NCBI GenBank assembly: GCA_016793325.1
Contig: JAEUKI010000034.1
Location: forward strand, 1-64,000
Source: Myxococcales bacterium
Lineage (GTDB): Bacteria > Myxococcota_A > Polyangia > Polyangiales > Ga0077539
Length of the DNA stretch: 64,000 bases
Direction of reading: 5' to 3'
A program made the translations under genes and the position numbers. This document shows positions 27,801-36,241 of the stretch, one piece after another. The notes beneath the pieces were generated by a model. That model saw nothing but the letters and a program-made list of their open reading frames with translations, was not told where the DNA came from and searched no databases. Each line of letters opens with the position of its first letter. Position 1 is the stretch's first letter.

Positions 27801-28005
27801 GCGTTCGAGGTCGCGGAGGGTACGACACCCCAGCCGACGCGACGGAGCGCCGAACGCACGCGCCGAGGGGGTCGCGAAACTCTTGTGCGATCCCGCGCAT
27901 TCCATCGACCGCGCCACGAAAGCGCCGGTCGCGACGATCGAAGCCCGCGCGCACGGACGCCGAGCGCGAGCGAGCGAGTCGTGCCACGCTTGGAGGTAGC
28001 CGACC

Positions 28006-28770
28006 GTGCCCTCTTCGACCGAGCTGTCTCCGACAGAACCCAAAGGCTTCTTCGCGCGCGCCAAGGCGTACTTCTCGACGCGCGTCGACCCGCTGACGAG
28101 CCTGTTTCTCGTCCTCCCCATGTTCGTCATCTACCAGATCGGGACGCTGGTGATGATGGACTGCCGCGGAGGCATGTGCTCGTGGCGCGCAAACGGCGTG
28201 GATTTTCTCACGGGAAACCTCCTTGCTCTCACCGGCGGCTCGCGCCTCGTGTACGCGGGCGTCGCCCTCGTCGCCTCGCTCGCGCTCTTCGGCGGGGTGC
28301 TCTGGGCCCGCCGACGCTCGAAGCTCTCACCCAGATTGTTCGCGCCGGTGCTCATCGAGAGCGCGGTGCTCGCGTCCATCGTGGGGCCGACGTCGATTCT
28401 CCTGTCGCGCGCGGTGGGCCTCGGGGCGCAAGGGATGGGCTCGTGGCTCGGCGACGTGGTGACCTCGTGCGGCGCGGGGCTGCACGAAGAGCTCGTGTTT
28501 CGCGCGGGAATGTTCACGGGACTCGCGTGGCTCCTCGAGCGCGCGGGGCAGAAGCGATGGCAAGCCCTGCTCGTGAGCGGCGCGCTCTCGTCGCTCGCGT
28601 TCTCGATGATCCACCACGTCGGGCCGTTGGGTGAGCCGTTCACCCTGCGCGCGTTCGTGTTTCGCGTGTTCATGGGCGGGCTCTTCGCGGTGATCTACCG
28701 CGTGCGCGGCTTCGCGATCGCCGCGTGGACCCACTGCATCTACGACGTGTGGGTGTTCACGCTGCGCTGA
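28006..28770 (+). CDS. CPBP-family intramembrane metalloprotease
   Basis: The product has 254 residues from GTG 28006. Six to eight hydrophobic segments are present. The three CPBP (Abi/CAAX) motifs are visible: HEELVFRAG with Glu161-Glu162, SMIHH with His203-His204, and AAWTHCIYD near the C terminus. The family comprises membrane-embedded proteases or scaffold proteins, some linked to bacteriocin immunity or prenyl-protein processing. It has its own upstream region, divergent from the 929-residue protein. Confidence 0.85.
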   Translation: MPSSTELSPTEPKGFFARAKAYFSTRVDPLTSLFLVLPMFVIYQIGTLVMMDCRGGMCSWRANGVDFLTGNLLALTGGSRLVYAGVALVASLALFGGVLWARRRSKLSPRLFAPVLIESAVLASIVGPTSILLSRAVGLGAQGMGSWLGDVVTSCGAGLHEELVFRAGMFTGLAWLLERAGQKRWQALLVSGALSSLAFSMIHHVGPLGEPFTLRAFVFRVFMGGLFAVIYRVRGFAIAAWTHCIYDVWVFTLR

Positions 28771-28782
28771 GCGTCACCGTGC

Positions 28783-29610
28783 TTACCGTTGATCGCGCAG
28801 CACGCCGAGGTAGATCACCCCGCTCTCGTACACCGCGGGGTACACGGCCCACGCGCCCACGCGCGCGGCCGCGAGTCGCGCGAGCGCCGACGCGAACGGC
28901 TCGTCCGCAGGCAAGTGCGGCCTCCGCAGCGCGCCGAGCCCCGCGTGGGACTTCGTAGAGTCTCGCGCGGCGATCGAGAGCGATTTGCTGCGCTCGGGCA
29001 GCTCTTCGTTGGCCCACGCCCACAGCAGCGTCTCGGACTCCTTCGCCCACGTCGCGATCACCTGCGCGCGATACACGCGCCACGGAAGAACGCCCTTCTT
29101 CAGCTGCAGCTCGAGCGTCCTCGCGTCGTACTCCCAGTCGTCGTGCCCCTGCGCTTCGGCGCTGAGCGCGCGCTGCCCCTCGTCGATCGTCGCCGCCGCG
29201 AGCGCCGCGTCGAACAGGGCCTCGGTGTAGACACGATACGGATAGAAGCGCTCGTCCAATGTTTGTTCGACAAGGATCCGACCGTCGCCTGCGAGCGCCG
29301 CGACCACGACGTGCTCGTCGCTCGAACGATGGAGCACCAGCGACGCGAGCTCCGACCGACCGAGCAGCGCGTCGAGCTCACCGAGCGCCTCGTCGAGCGC
29401 CGCGCGCACTTCGCCGAGGTCGAGGCCGAGCTCGGGACGCGCGTCTCGTCGCTGTTTTTCCAGGGCAACGACGCTGTGCGCGTACGCCTTGCCCTCGCGC
29501 CGATCGATCGTGACAGAGAGCTCCGTCCAGCCTGGCGTCGCGATCACCACCAACGTGTCGAGGATTTCGAGGGCAAGCGCGGTGAGCTCTTCGCTCCGGG
29601 CGTCGGTCAT
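28783..29610 (-). CDS. cytoplasmic protein resembling DUF6882, unknown function
   Basis: The product has 275 residues with no signal peptide. The C-terminal half has the phrase IATWAKESETLLWAWANEE, typical of a small uncharacterised bacterial family (DUF6882-like, from memory). The N-terminal half (LSVTIDRREGKAYAH through VVVAALAGDGR) looks like a beta-rich sensor fold. It is convergent with the CPBP gene (12-base gap) and divergent from the secreted protein at 29713. Confidence 0.6.
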   Translation of the reverse strand: MTDARSEELTALALEILDTLVVIATPGWTELSVTIDRREGKAYAHSVVALEKQRRDARPELGLDLGEVRAALDEALGELDALLGRSELASLVLHRSSDEHVVVAALAGDGRILVEQTLDERFYPYRVYTEALFDAALAAATIDEGQRALSAEAQGHDDWEYDARTLELQLKKGVLPWRVYRAQVIATWAKESETLLWAWANEELPERSKSLSIAARDSTKSHAGLGALRRPHLPADEPFASALARLAAARVGAWAVYPAVYESGVIYLGVLRDQR

Positions 29611-29712
29611 GGCCGCGCATTGTGCACAAAGTCAGGCGCTTCGCACTTTCCGCGATCGCACTCGCACGTTGCGAGGAGTTTGTCGCGCGTGCGAGTCTCG
29701 CGTCGTCGGCGG

Positions 29713-30810
29713 ATGTCAGTTCGAGCACGTGGCGCGCGCGCGCACTCACGCAGCGCACTCTTGGGAGCCGCGCTCATTGTGAGCCTCGTCGCGACGAAGA
29801 ACGCGCACGCGCAGAGCGCGCAGGACGCGGTGCCCGCCAGCTCGGTCGCGCTCAACTGGGTGCGCATGCCCGGCGCCGAGTCGTGCAGCGCGCCGCAGAC
29901 GCTCGCGCGCATGGTGAGCGCTCGCGTGGGCGGCGCGGTGTTCGTCGCGGTCAACGAAGCGGACTGGGCCATCGAAGGTCGCATCGAGCGACGGGGGCGC
30001 GCGTGGGTCGCGACGCTCTCGGCCGCGCGCATGCCCGGCGAAGTCGGGACGCGCGTGATCGAGCGCGTCGCGCCGGACTGCGCGGCGATCGACGAGCAGA
30101 TCATCACGGTCATCGCGCTCTTGCTCGACGCCAATCGCGTGCGCCCGCAGCCCCCGACGCAACCCGCGCAGCCGGCGCAGTGCCCGACGCCGCCGGAGCC
30201 GCGGATCGTGACGCGCGAGGTGCGCGTCCCGGTCGTGCAGCAGCGCACTGTGATGATTCAACCCGTCCCGTCGCGCGTGGCGTCGATCGAGCTCGGGCTC
30301 GGCGGCGCCTTCGCGCGCACGATCGGGCCGTCGTTCGCGGCGCACGTCGCGGGCGAGTGGGCCGTTCGTTGGCCGCTGTTGCGGCTGCGCGCGGGGCTCT
30401 ACTTCGACGGCCCCGTGCTCGCCGAGGTGTCCTGGGAGAGCACGAGCACGACCCTCACAACGCTGGCTACTGGGGCCTCGCTCGCGTTGTGCGTCGCGAG
30501 CCCGCACGCGCGGTGGCTATCGCTCTGCCCCGGCGCACACGTGGGCGTCGCTGTGGGAACAGCCACGGGCGCCGACACCGCCGTACTCGGCGCCGTCTCG
30601 CTCGCGCTCGCCGTACGCGCCGAGCTTCCCCTCACCAATCGCTGGGCGCTTCGCGCGTGGACCGAGGCGAGCGCGTCGCTGTTGCAGCCGCGCTTCGCCG
30701 TGATCGAGACCAACACCAACCGCGTGATCGCAGAGACCGTCGAGCTGAGCCCGATCGCGCTCTCGTCGGGCGTGGCGATTTCGTTGCTCTTCGGCTCAGA
30801 AACGCGCTGA
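29713..30810 (+). CDS. secreted protein with beta-barrel-like C terminus, unknown
   Basis: The product has 365 residues from ATG 29713, which begins a signal peptide ending NAHAQ. Residues about 40-150 form a domain with two Cys; a Pro/Gln-rich spacer follows (PPTQPAQPAQ). The last 180 residues alternate hydrophobic residues and end in VAISLLFGS, like a small outer-membrane barrel. It stands 30 bases upstream of an ECF sigma factor and a linked membrane protein, so it may report on or be controlled by that pair. No family is recognised. Confidence 0.6.
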   Translation: MSVRARGARAHSRSALLGAALIVSLVATKNAHAQSAQDAVPASSVALNWVRMPGAESCSAPQTLARMVSARVGGAVFVAVNEADWAIEGRIERRGRAWVATLSAARMPGEVGTRVIERVAPDCAAIDEQIITVIALLLDANRVRPQPPTQPAQPAQCPTPPEPRIVTREVRVPVVQQRTVMIQPVPSRVASIELGLGGAFARTIGPSFAAHVAGEWAVRWPLLRLRAGLYFDGPVLAEVSWESTSTTLTTLATGASLALCVASPHARWLSLCPGAHVGVAVGTATGADTAVLGAVSLALAVRAELPLTNRWALRAWTEASASLLQPRFAVIETNTNRVIAETVELSPIALSSGVAISLLFGSETR

Positions 30811-30840
30811 CGACCGGCATTCATCGATACCCGCTCGTCG

Positions 30841-31365
30841 ATGACCGACCCCGCCCCTCCAACCTTCGACGCCCTCTACCGCGAGCACATCGCGGACGTG
30901 TGGCGCATGCTGTTCGCGCTCGGCGTTCGCGAAGCCGACCTCGCCGACGCGTGCCAGGAGGTGTTCGTCGTCGTGTTGCGGAGGCTCCCCGAGTTCGATG
31001 GACGCGCGAAGGTCACGACGTGGCTGTACGCGATCGCGCTCCGGGTCGCGTCGAGCTTTCGCCGTCGCGCGCACAACCGCCGAGAAGAGCTCGTCTCCGA
31101 ACACAGCGACCAGCCGAGCGACGACCTCGTCGAGAGCGCCGTCGACGACCGTCGCGCGCTCGCCCGCGTGCGCGACGCGATCGCGCAGCTCGACGACGAT
31201 CGACGAGCAGCGTTCGTCTTGTTCGAGCTGCACGAGATGACCCTCAAGGAGGTCTCCGAGACCCTCGGTTGCCCGCTGCAAACCGCGTATTCTCGGCTCG
31301 TATCTGCACGAAAATTCCTGGCCGAACGCGCGCAACGCCCCGCGCGTGAAGGAAGGTCTCCATGA
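30841..31365 (+). CDS. ECF-type RNA polymerase sigma factor
   Basis: The product has 174 residues, normal for ECF sigma factors. Region 2 spans about residues 12-75 (LADACQEVFVVVLRRLPEFD, TTWLYAIALRVASSFRRR). Region 4 spans 112-165, with the helix-turn-helix EMTLKEVSETLGCPLQTAYS. The stop overlaps the next start by four bases (ATGA), the usual arrangement with a cognate anti-sigma factor. Confidence 0.92.
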   Translation: MTDPAPPTFDALYREHIADVWRMLFALGVREADLADACQEVFVVVLRRLPEFDGRAKVTTWLYAIALRVASSFRRRAHNRREELVSEHSDQPSDDLVESAVDDRRALARVRDAIAQLDDDRRAAFVLFELHEMTLKEVSETLGCPLQTAYSRLVSARKFLAERAQRPAREGRSP

Positions 31366-32144
31366 GCGCACCGAGCGGACCGAGCGATCCCCGCGATCCC
31401 GTGCGGTGGCACGAAGACCCATCGGCCCCGAGCGACCTCGCTTCGGACTTGCGCGCCGCGCGCAGAGCCGGGCCTTCGCCTGCGCAGATCGAGGCGATCG
31501 CGAAGAGCGTCACCAAGGCCGGAGGGCCCGCTGCGTCCGACGTTCCGCCGGCGCCCGCCGCGCCGACCGCGCCGAACGCGCCGCCGCCGACGCAAGCCTA
31601 CTGGCAGCTCGGGGCGAAGTTCTGGATGGCGCTGATCGTTCCCGTGTGCGTCGCCGCGTTTCTGTGGGGCCGCTCGAGCAGCCCCAACGAGCCCTCCGTC
31701 AGCAACGGGCCACCGCAGAGCGCGCTGGTCACACACACACAATCAAGCGCGGATCACGACGCGAGCGCCACTGTCAACGAACCGCAGCCCCCGACGCTGG
31801 AGCCCGCGACGCTCGCGCCGAGCAGCGAGGCGGACGCGTCGGTGGCGCGAGCCCCTGTCGCGCGACCGTGCGTCGCCGACGAGCACCGCGCCCGCGTGAG
31901 CCGCGCGCAGACGTTGGTCGCCGCGGGGGATCACCGCGGCGCGCTCTCCGAGCTCGCCCGCGACCGGGGTCAGTGCCCGCGCGGAACGATGGCCGAAGAC
32001 CGCGAGCGGCTCGCGATCGAAGCGCTCTTTCGCTCGGGCGCAGAGCGCGAAGCGCGCGCGCGTTGGGGCGCGTTTCGAAGGAGCTTCCCGCGCTCGCTCT
32101 ACACGCGGCCGCTGGGTGTTTTGCTCTCGGGCGAGCAGCGCTGA
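31362..32144 (+). CDS. putative membrane-bound anti-sigma factor
   Basis: The product has 260 residues. A cytoplasmic N-terminal part (about 1-80) is followed by one transmembrane segment (KFWMALIVPVCVAAFLWG, about 85-105), a Ser/Pro/Ala linker and a helical C-terminal domain with one Cys pair. The four-base overlap with the ECF sigma gene strongly suggests the two interact. No canonical zinc anti-sigma motif (HxxxCxxC) is visible, so the assignment rests on position and topology. A short AT-rich rare-codon patch (about 31731-31748) lies in the linker. Confidence 0.6.
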   Translation: MSAPSGPSDPRDPVRWHEDPSAPSDLASDLRAARRAGPSPAQIEAIAKSVTKAGGPAASDVPPAPAAPTAPNAPPPTQAYWQLGAKFWMALIVPVCVAAFLWGRSSSPNEPSVSNGPPQSALVTHTQSSADHDASATVNEPQPPTLEPATLAPSSEADASVARAPVARPCVADEHRARVSRAQTLVAAGDHRGALSELARDRGQCPRGTMAEDRERLAIEALFRSGAEREARARWGAFRRSFPRSLYTRPLGVLLSGEQR

Positions 32145-32157
32145 GCCGAGCCCGCGC

Positions 32158-32445
32158 TCACTGCAAGAGGCCGAGCCGCAGCCCGAGCGCGGTCGCTTCG
32201 CTCTTGGTGTTCACACCGAGCTTTCGATACATCCGAACGACGTACGTGCGCACGGTCCCGAGCGAGATCTCGAGGCGCATCGCGATCTGCTCGTAGCGGT
32301 AGCCCTCTGCGAGCAGGGCCAGCACCGCGCGCTCACGCTCGGTGAGCGTGGGCCCAGCGTGGGCTCGCGTCGGAGTCGCGTCACCGGTCGTACATCGGTG
32401 CAGCGCGAGCGCGGGGCAGTGAAGTTCCACCGTGAATTGACGCAT
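32158..32445 (-). CDS. LuxR-type helix-turn-helix mini-regulator
   Basis: The product has 95 residues, consisting of a short N-terminal segment and one LuxR/FixJ-type DNA-binding domain (LTERERAVLALLAEG, then QIAMRLEISLGTVRTYVVRM and a final KSEATALGL). There is no receiver or autoinducer domain. GGGAG lies nine bases upstream of the ATG. It is convergent with the putative anti-sigma gene. The target is unknown. Confidence 0.85.
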   Translation of the reverse strand: MRQFTVELHCPALALHRCTTGDATPTRAHAGPTLTERERAVLALLAEGYRYEQIAMRLEISLGTVRTYVVRMYRKLGVNTKSEATALGLRLGLLQ

Positions 32446-32583
32446 CGAAGGGGGCTCCCTGAGTGACGGCGCGATCGACTACAGCCGAACGCGACCACCC
32501 ATGGATGGGCGCACCCGCGGCGAATTCTGAGAACTCACGGACAGACAGGTCGAGCCTCGGGTCTTTGCGTCCGTGGCTCGCGC

Positions 32584-33963
32584 TCACTCGAGCCGATCGG
32601 GCGAATCGAGCCAGACGACCGACGGCATCGTGAACCACTCGAACGAGCTCTGGACGATGTAGCGCAGCCGCGTCGGGTCGACCGACGACTGCGCGATCGC
32701 GTACAGCGCGCCTTCGCGGCCCCACCGCTCCGCGCGCCCAGGGCCGTTCATCAACACGACGTACGGAACATCCCCGACCAGGTCGCCGAACGGCGTCCCG
32801 AGCGATCGCGATCGGTACGTAAGCACTTCGCCCGTATCGAGAATGCATCGCACGTACGCCCAAGCCGCGCTGGCGCGGGTCCACGCGACGCCCTCGCAGA
32901 ACGGCGTGACCGCACTGGGACGCTCCCACTCGTGCTGCGACGGTCTCCACGGAGGAAGCTCGGCGCCGAAGTAGAGCTGCTCGAGAGAGCCCGTCCACCA
33001 CGCGCGAGTCGAGAGGATGTGCGTCGTCGAGAAGTAGCTGTATCCGCCGCGTTCATCGCGGCCGAGCGTCGAGACGTAGCCGAGGTTTCCGCCGCGCTGG
33101 CGCACGTGCGGGGCGGTTCGAACCACGTCGCACGTCTCGACAGAGGAGACGATCTGAGGCGATTGAAAGTCCCCCGTCGGGCCGTTGTTGTCGACGTATC
33201 GATCGACGAACATCACGCGCCCGCTCTCGGTGACGCCCACGACGACGATGCGCGGGGACAGGTCGAAGTCCGCGAGCACGCGCACCGCTGGCGCGGTCGC
33301 CCAGCGCTCTCCGGACACCGTCGGAACGAGCGTCCACGGACCGAGCTCTTGCCCACAGGTCGACGCCGTTCCCGTGGCGAAGCGCGCCCAGTACTGGATC
33401 TCGCCGCCCATCGTGCGTCCTGCGACAACGACGTCTTCGCGCCAGTGCGCTGCGGACGGCGTGCCGATGAGCGTCACGCCAGCGGGCGTGCCGAGGTCGA
33501 TCGCACACTCGCGCGCGAGCGTCGGCGTGCGCAGCTCGCTCCGGAGATTCGCCCGAGAATCGACGTAGAACAATCGCATCGCCCGGGCGTACGCCGTGCG
33601 ATCGGACGTCGCTGCGATCCCGCGAAACGTCAGCCCCGTGAGCCCGCTCGGCGTCGTCACGCAGCCCGGGCTCGTCGCGCTGTCGAGCACATCCGCGACG
33701 TCCCGCGCGTCCGAGATGACTCCCGCATCGGTCGCGTCCGTGACATCGCTCGCGTCCGTGACGTCGATCGCGTCTCGCGCTTGCACGTCCATCGGGACGC
33801 CCGAGTCGATCGTCGGGCGATCCTCGATGGGCACGTCCACGGTCGTCGGACTATCGGTTTGCGCGTCTGCCGCGTCTCCGACGCGCACGACTGCGCCGCG
33901 AACAGAGCACGCCGCGAGAGCCAACGCGCTCGAGAAGACCCATCGGTCGAGAACCAAACGCAT
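32584..33963 (-). CDS. large lipoprotein, unknown
   Basis: The product has 459 residues from ATG 33963; a TTG two codons upstream is less likely. A signal peptide ending LAAC is followed by an Asp/Thr/Val-rich linker (repeats such as DVTDASDVTDATDAG). The globular part of about 350 residues is rich in Trp and Tyr, with segments such as RIVVVGVTESGRVMFVDRYV and WRPSQHEWERPS. It may be a beta-propeller-like fold. No enzyme motif is recognised. Confidence 0.6.
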   Translation of the reverse strand: MRLVLDRWVFSSALALAACSVRGAVVRVGDAADAQTDSPTTVDVPIEDRPTIDSGVPMDVQARDAIDVTDASDVTDATDAGVISDARDVADVLDSATSPGCVTTPSGLTGLTFRGIAATSDRTAYARAMRLFYVDSRANLRSELRTPTLARECAIDLGTPAGVTLIGTPSAAHWREDVVVAGRTMGGEIQYWARFATGTASTCGQELGPWTLVPTVSGERWATAPAVRVLADFDLSPRIVVVGVTESGRVMFVDRYVDNNGPTGDFQSPQIVSSVETCDVVRTAPHVRQRGGNLGYVSTLGRDERGGYSYFSTTHILSTRAWWTGSLEQLYFGAELPPWRPSQHEWERPSAVTPFCEGVAWTRASAAWAYVRCILDTGEVLTYRSRSLGTPFGDLVGDVPYVVLMNGPGRAERWGREGALYAIAQSSVDPTRLRYIVQSSFEWFTMPSVVWLDSPDRLE

Positions 33964-34079
33964 GCGCAAACCCTAGCGCAACGGCTTCGACCGTAACAAC
34001 GCGCCGCGTCCGATGAACGTCCGACACCGCGGGTTCAATCCGAGCCCGCTTCGTGTTGTGCTCCAGGGAGTTCACTCGT

Positions 34080-34907
34080 ATGCGCGATCGCATCCACAGC
34101 TCGCGGTGGCTCACGCAGCGTTGCACAGCGCTGTGCGTGTTGCTGTTCGCGTGGCTCGCGGCCTGCGAAGCGCACACGAAGGCGGCGCCCGCGCTCGCCG
34201 CGCCATCGCCCACGAGATCCGCGAGGAGACCGCGACGCGACGAGCGATTTCCCGCGCTCGCGCCGGTGCCTCTCGTGGTGACGCTCGGGCCGCGCGCGGT
34301 GCGCGCGCTGAGCAAACGAACGCGCGAGCGCTTCGCGAGCAACGACTGGCGCAAGGTGCGACGCGCGGCCGAGCGCATCGAGTCCGCGGATCGCGCGGGC
34401 GTCGCGACGCTCATCGCGATGCTCCGAGCGCCGAGGAGGGTTCCCCTCTCCAACGCAGACGAAGTGATCTACCCCGGCGCGCGGCGCGCGAGCGGAAGCG
34501 GCCCGGTGATCCAGTACGAGCTCGATTGGACGACGGACCGCGCGGGGTGGGTCCTCGAGGCGCTCACGTTCGACGACTTCGGCTTTTCGACAACGACGCA
34601 ACCAGGGACGCGAGAAGAAGCGGCCGTTCGTCGCGCTCGCGCGGTGCGCACCGCGCGCACGTGGTGGCGACAACACCGCACGCGATGGACGCGGCTCGAC
34701 GCCGTGCGCGAAGCGCTCTCGGGCACCACCGACCGACAGCGACGCGTCCTCCACTGGCTCCGGTTCGGAACAACCCCCTGCGTGGGCTTCACCGTCCGGT
34801 TCTTCTTCGACGAGGTCGTTCCCATGGTGCGGGGGATCTATCGGAGGACAAGGGACCGCGAGGTCCGTGATCTTGCCGCAGAAATTCTGGGTCGAACTTC
34901 TGAATAG
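34080..34907 (+). CDS. lipoprotein, unknown
   Basis: The product has 275 residues. ATG 34080 is preferred over TTG 34053 because AGGGAG lies upstream and a signal peptide with lipobox LAAC follows. The mature protein is Arg-rich and helical with an Arg-Trp-rich centre (RTWWRQHRTRW) and a C-terminal helix REVRDLAAEILGR. No family is recognised. The next gene starts 82 bases downstream. Confidence 0.5.
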   Translation: MRDRIHSSRWLTQRCTALCVLLFAWLAACEAHTKAAPALAAPSPTRSARRPRRDERFPALAPVPLVVTLGPRAVRALSKRTRERFASNDWRKVRRAAERIESADRAGVATLIAMLRAPRRVPLSNADEVIYPGARRASGSGPVIQYELDWTTDRAGWVLEALTFDDFGFSTTTQPGTREEAAVRRARAVRTARTWWRQHRTRWTRLDAVREALSGTTDRQRRVLHWLRFGTTPCVGFTVRFFFDEVVPMVRGIYRRTRDREVRDLAAEILGRTSE

Positions 34908-34989
34908 CCTCGGAGCAGGGGCCGAATCTCGTCTCGGCCATGGCGCCTCCCAAGAACTCCCAGGGTCGCGGGGTATCTACGGGCACCCG

Positions 34990-35712
34990 ATGACGTACCG
35001 CGACGACTCCGATGCGCTGGCCGCTCGCAAGAGCGCGCTCGAGACCGACCTCGCTGCCGCGAAGCAGAAGCTCGCCGAGAGCGAGGACATCGCCTCGCGC
35101 GCCGCGCGCATGGAGCGAGAGCTCGCGGAGGTCGAAGCGCGCCTGCGAGGCGAGAAGAAGCGCCTCCCGATGCTCGACAACGTGCGCGTCGCGAGCCCGT
35201 GCACCGCGTCGTGGGCGGACATGAAGGGAGACGATCGCGTGCGCTTCTGCGGCCACTGCGAGAAGAACGTCTTCAACCTCTCGGCGATGTCGCGCGACGA
35301 AGCCGAGGCGCTCATCCTCGCGTCGGGCGCGAAGATCTGCGTTCGCATGTACCGCCGCGCCGACGGAACCGTGCTCACCGAAGACTGCTCCGTGGGCGTC
35401 CGCCGCAAGCGCCGCAAGCAATTGGCCGCAGCGCTCGTGGGCGTGAGCGCGATGGCCACCGCCGCGAGCGCGCTCGCCTCGCGCGCTGGTGATTCGCGGG
35501 GGGACAGGCTCGACCAGAGGATCGAGGTCGTTCAGGGGGGAGTGAGCGCGCCGCCGACGATCACGCCGCCGCAGAGGCCCAGCGAGACGCCCGTTCCGAT
35601 CACGGAGCAGGGACGCATGGAGATGGGCGAGCCCATGATGACCGAGACGCCGACTCCGCCGCGCGTCCAACGAACGGGGCGCTCGGTGTCGCGTCCGGCG
35701 CGACAGAGGTAG
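34990..35712 (+). CDS. coiled-coil protein with Cys-cluster domain and transmembrane segment
   Basis: The product has 240 residues from ATG 34990. Residues 8-55 form a coiled coil. Residues about 62-135 form a compact domain with four to five Cys and conserved-looking phrases (SPCTASWADMKGDDRVRFCG, CEKNVFNLSAMSRDEAE, CVRMYRRADGT, EDC). This looks like a small zinc- or cluster-binding module that I have the impression recurs in myxobacteria. A basic stretch (RRKRRKQ) and a hydrophobic segment (LAAALVGVSAMATAASALA) follow, then a Pro/Thr-rich tail. It may be a membrane-anchored regulator. Confidence 0.55.
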   Translation: MTYRDDSDALAARKSALETDLAAAKQKLAESEDIASRAARMERELAEVEARLRGEKKRLPMLDNVRVASPCTASWADMKGDDRVRFCGHCEKNVFNLSAMSRDEAEALILASGAKICVRMYRRADGTVLTEDCSVGVRRKRRKQLAAALVGVSAMATAASALASRAGDSRGDRLDQRIEVVQGGVSAPPTITPPQRPSETPVPITEQGRMEMGEPMMTETPTPPRVQRTGRSVSRPARQR

Positions 35713-35864
35713 CGAGCCACTCGATAAGCCATCGAGCGCGTCGAGCTGCGCCTCTCGCGACGGCCGGCTCGAAGCCGCCTTCAGGCAACCCGCCTTTGGC
35801 GCGAGCTGACAACGGGACACATCGCGATCGGACGCATGAATACTGCGGGAAGCGAAGACTGCGG

Positions 35865-36142
35865 AGCCCCCACCCGCGCTGCCGCGCGCCCCGCCCCCAC
35901 GTAGTGAGGGCGGGGCTTTGCATTGAGGAAATGCAGGAATTAGACTCGCAGATTGATTGCATGTGCCGTAATTTGTGCGGCCACGCTCGCCGTCGAACAC
36001 ACACCGCAATCGAGCGACAAGCGGCCCTCGCGTTGCAGTGGCCCATACAATCAACCTGTCAGTCCAATCACAGCATTTCGTCAATCCAAAGCCCCGCCCT
36101 CACTACGTGGGGGCGGGGCGCGCGGCAGCGCGGGTGGGGGCT
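35865..36142. repeat. pair of REP-like elements in inverted orientation
   Basis: Bases 35865-35920 and 36087-36142 are perfect reverse complements over 56 bases. The similarity continues imperfectly inward to about 35946 and 36062. Each arm contains its own GC-rich hairpin (GCCCCGCCCTCACTACGTGG with GGGCGGGGC). The pair lies in a 529-bp gap between convergent genes; the remainder of the gap has no supported gene. It resembles a two-unit REP/BIME element and may act as a bidirectional terminator. Confidence 0.7.
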
Positions 36143-36241
36143 GCCCCTCGCGTCCACAATGAGAGAAATGGCGATGGGTCTCGTTGTCAGCGGCGCGAGA
36201 GGGCGCGTCCGTGTGCACAGACGATCCCCCTGTGCGTCGCC

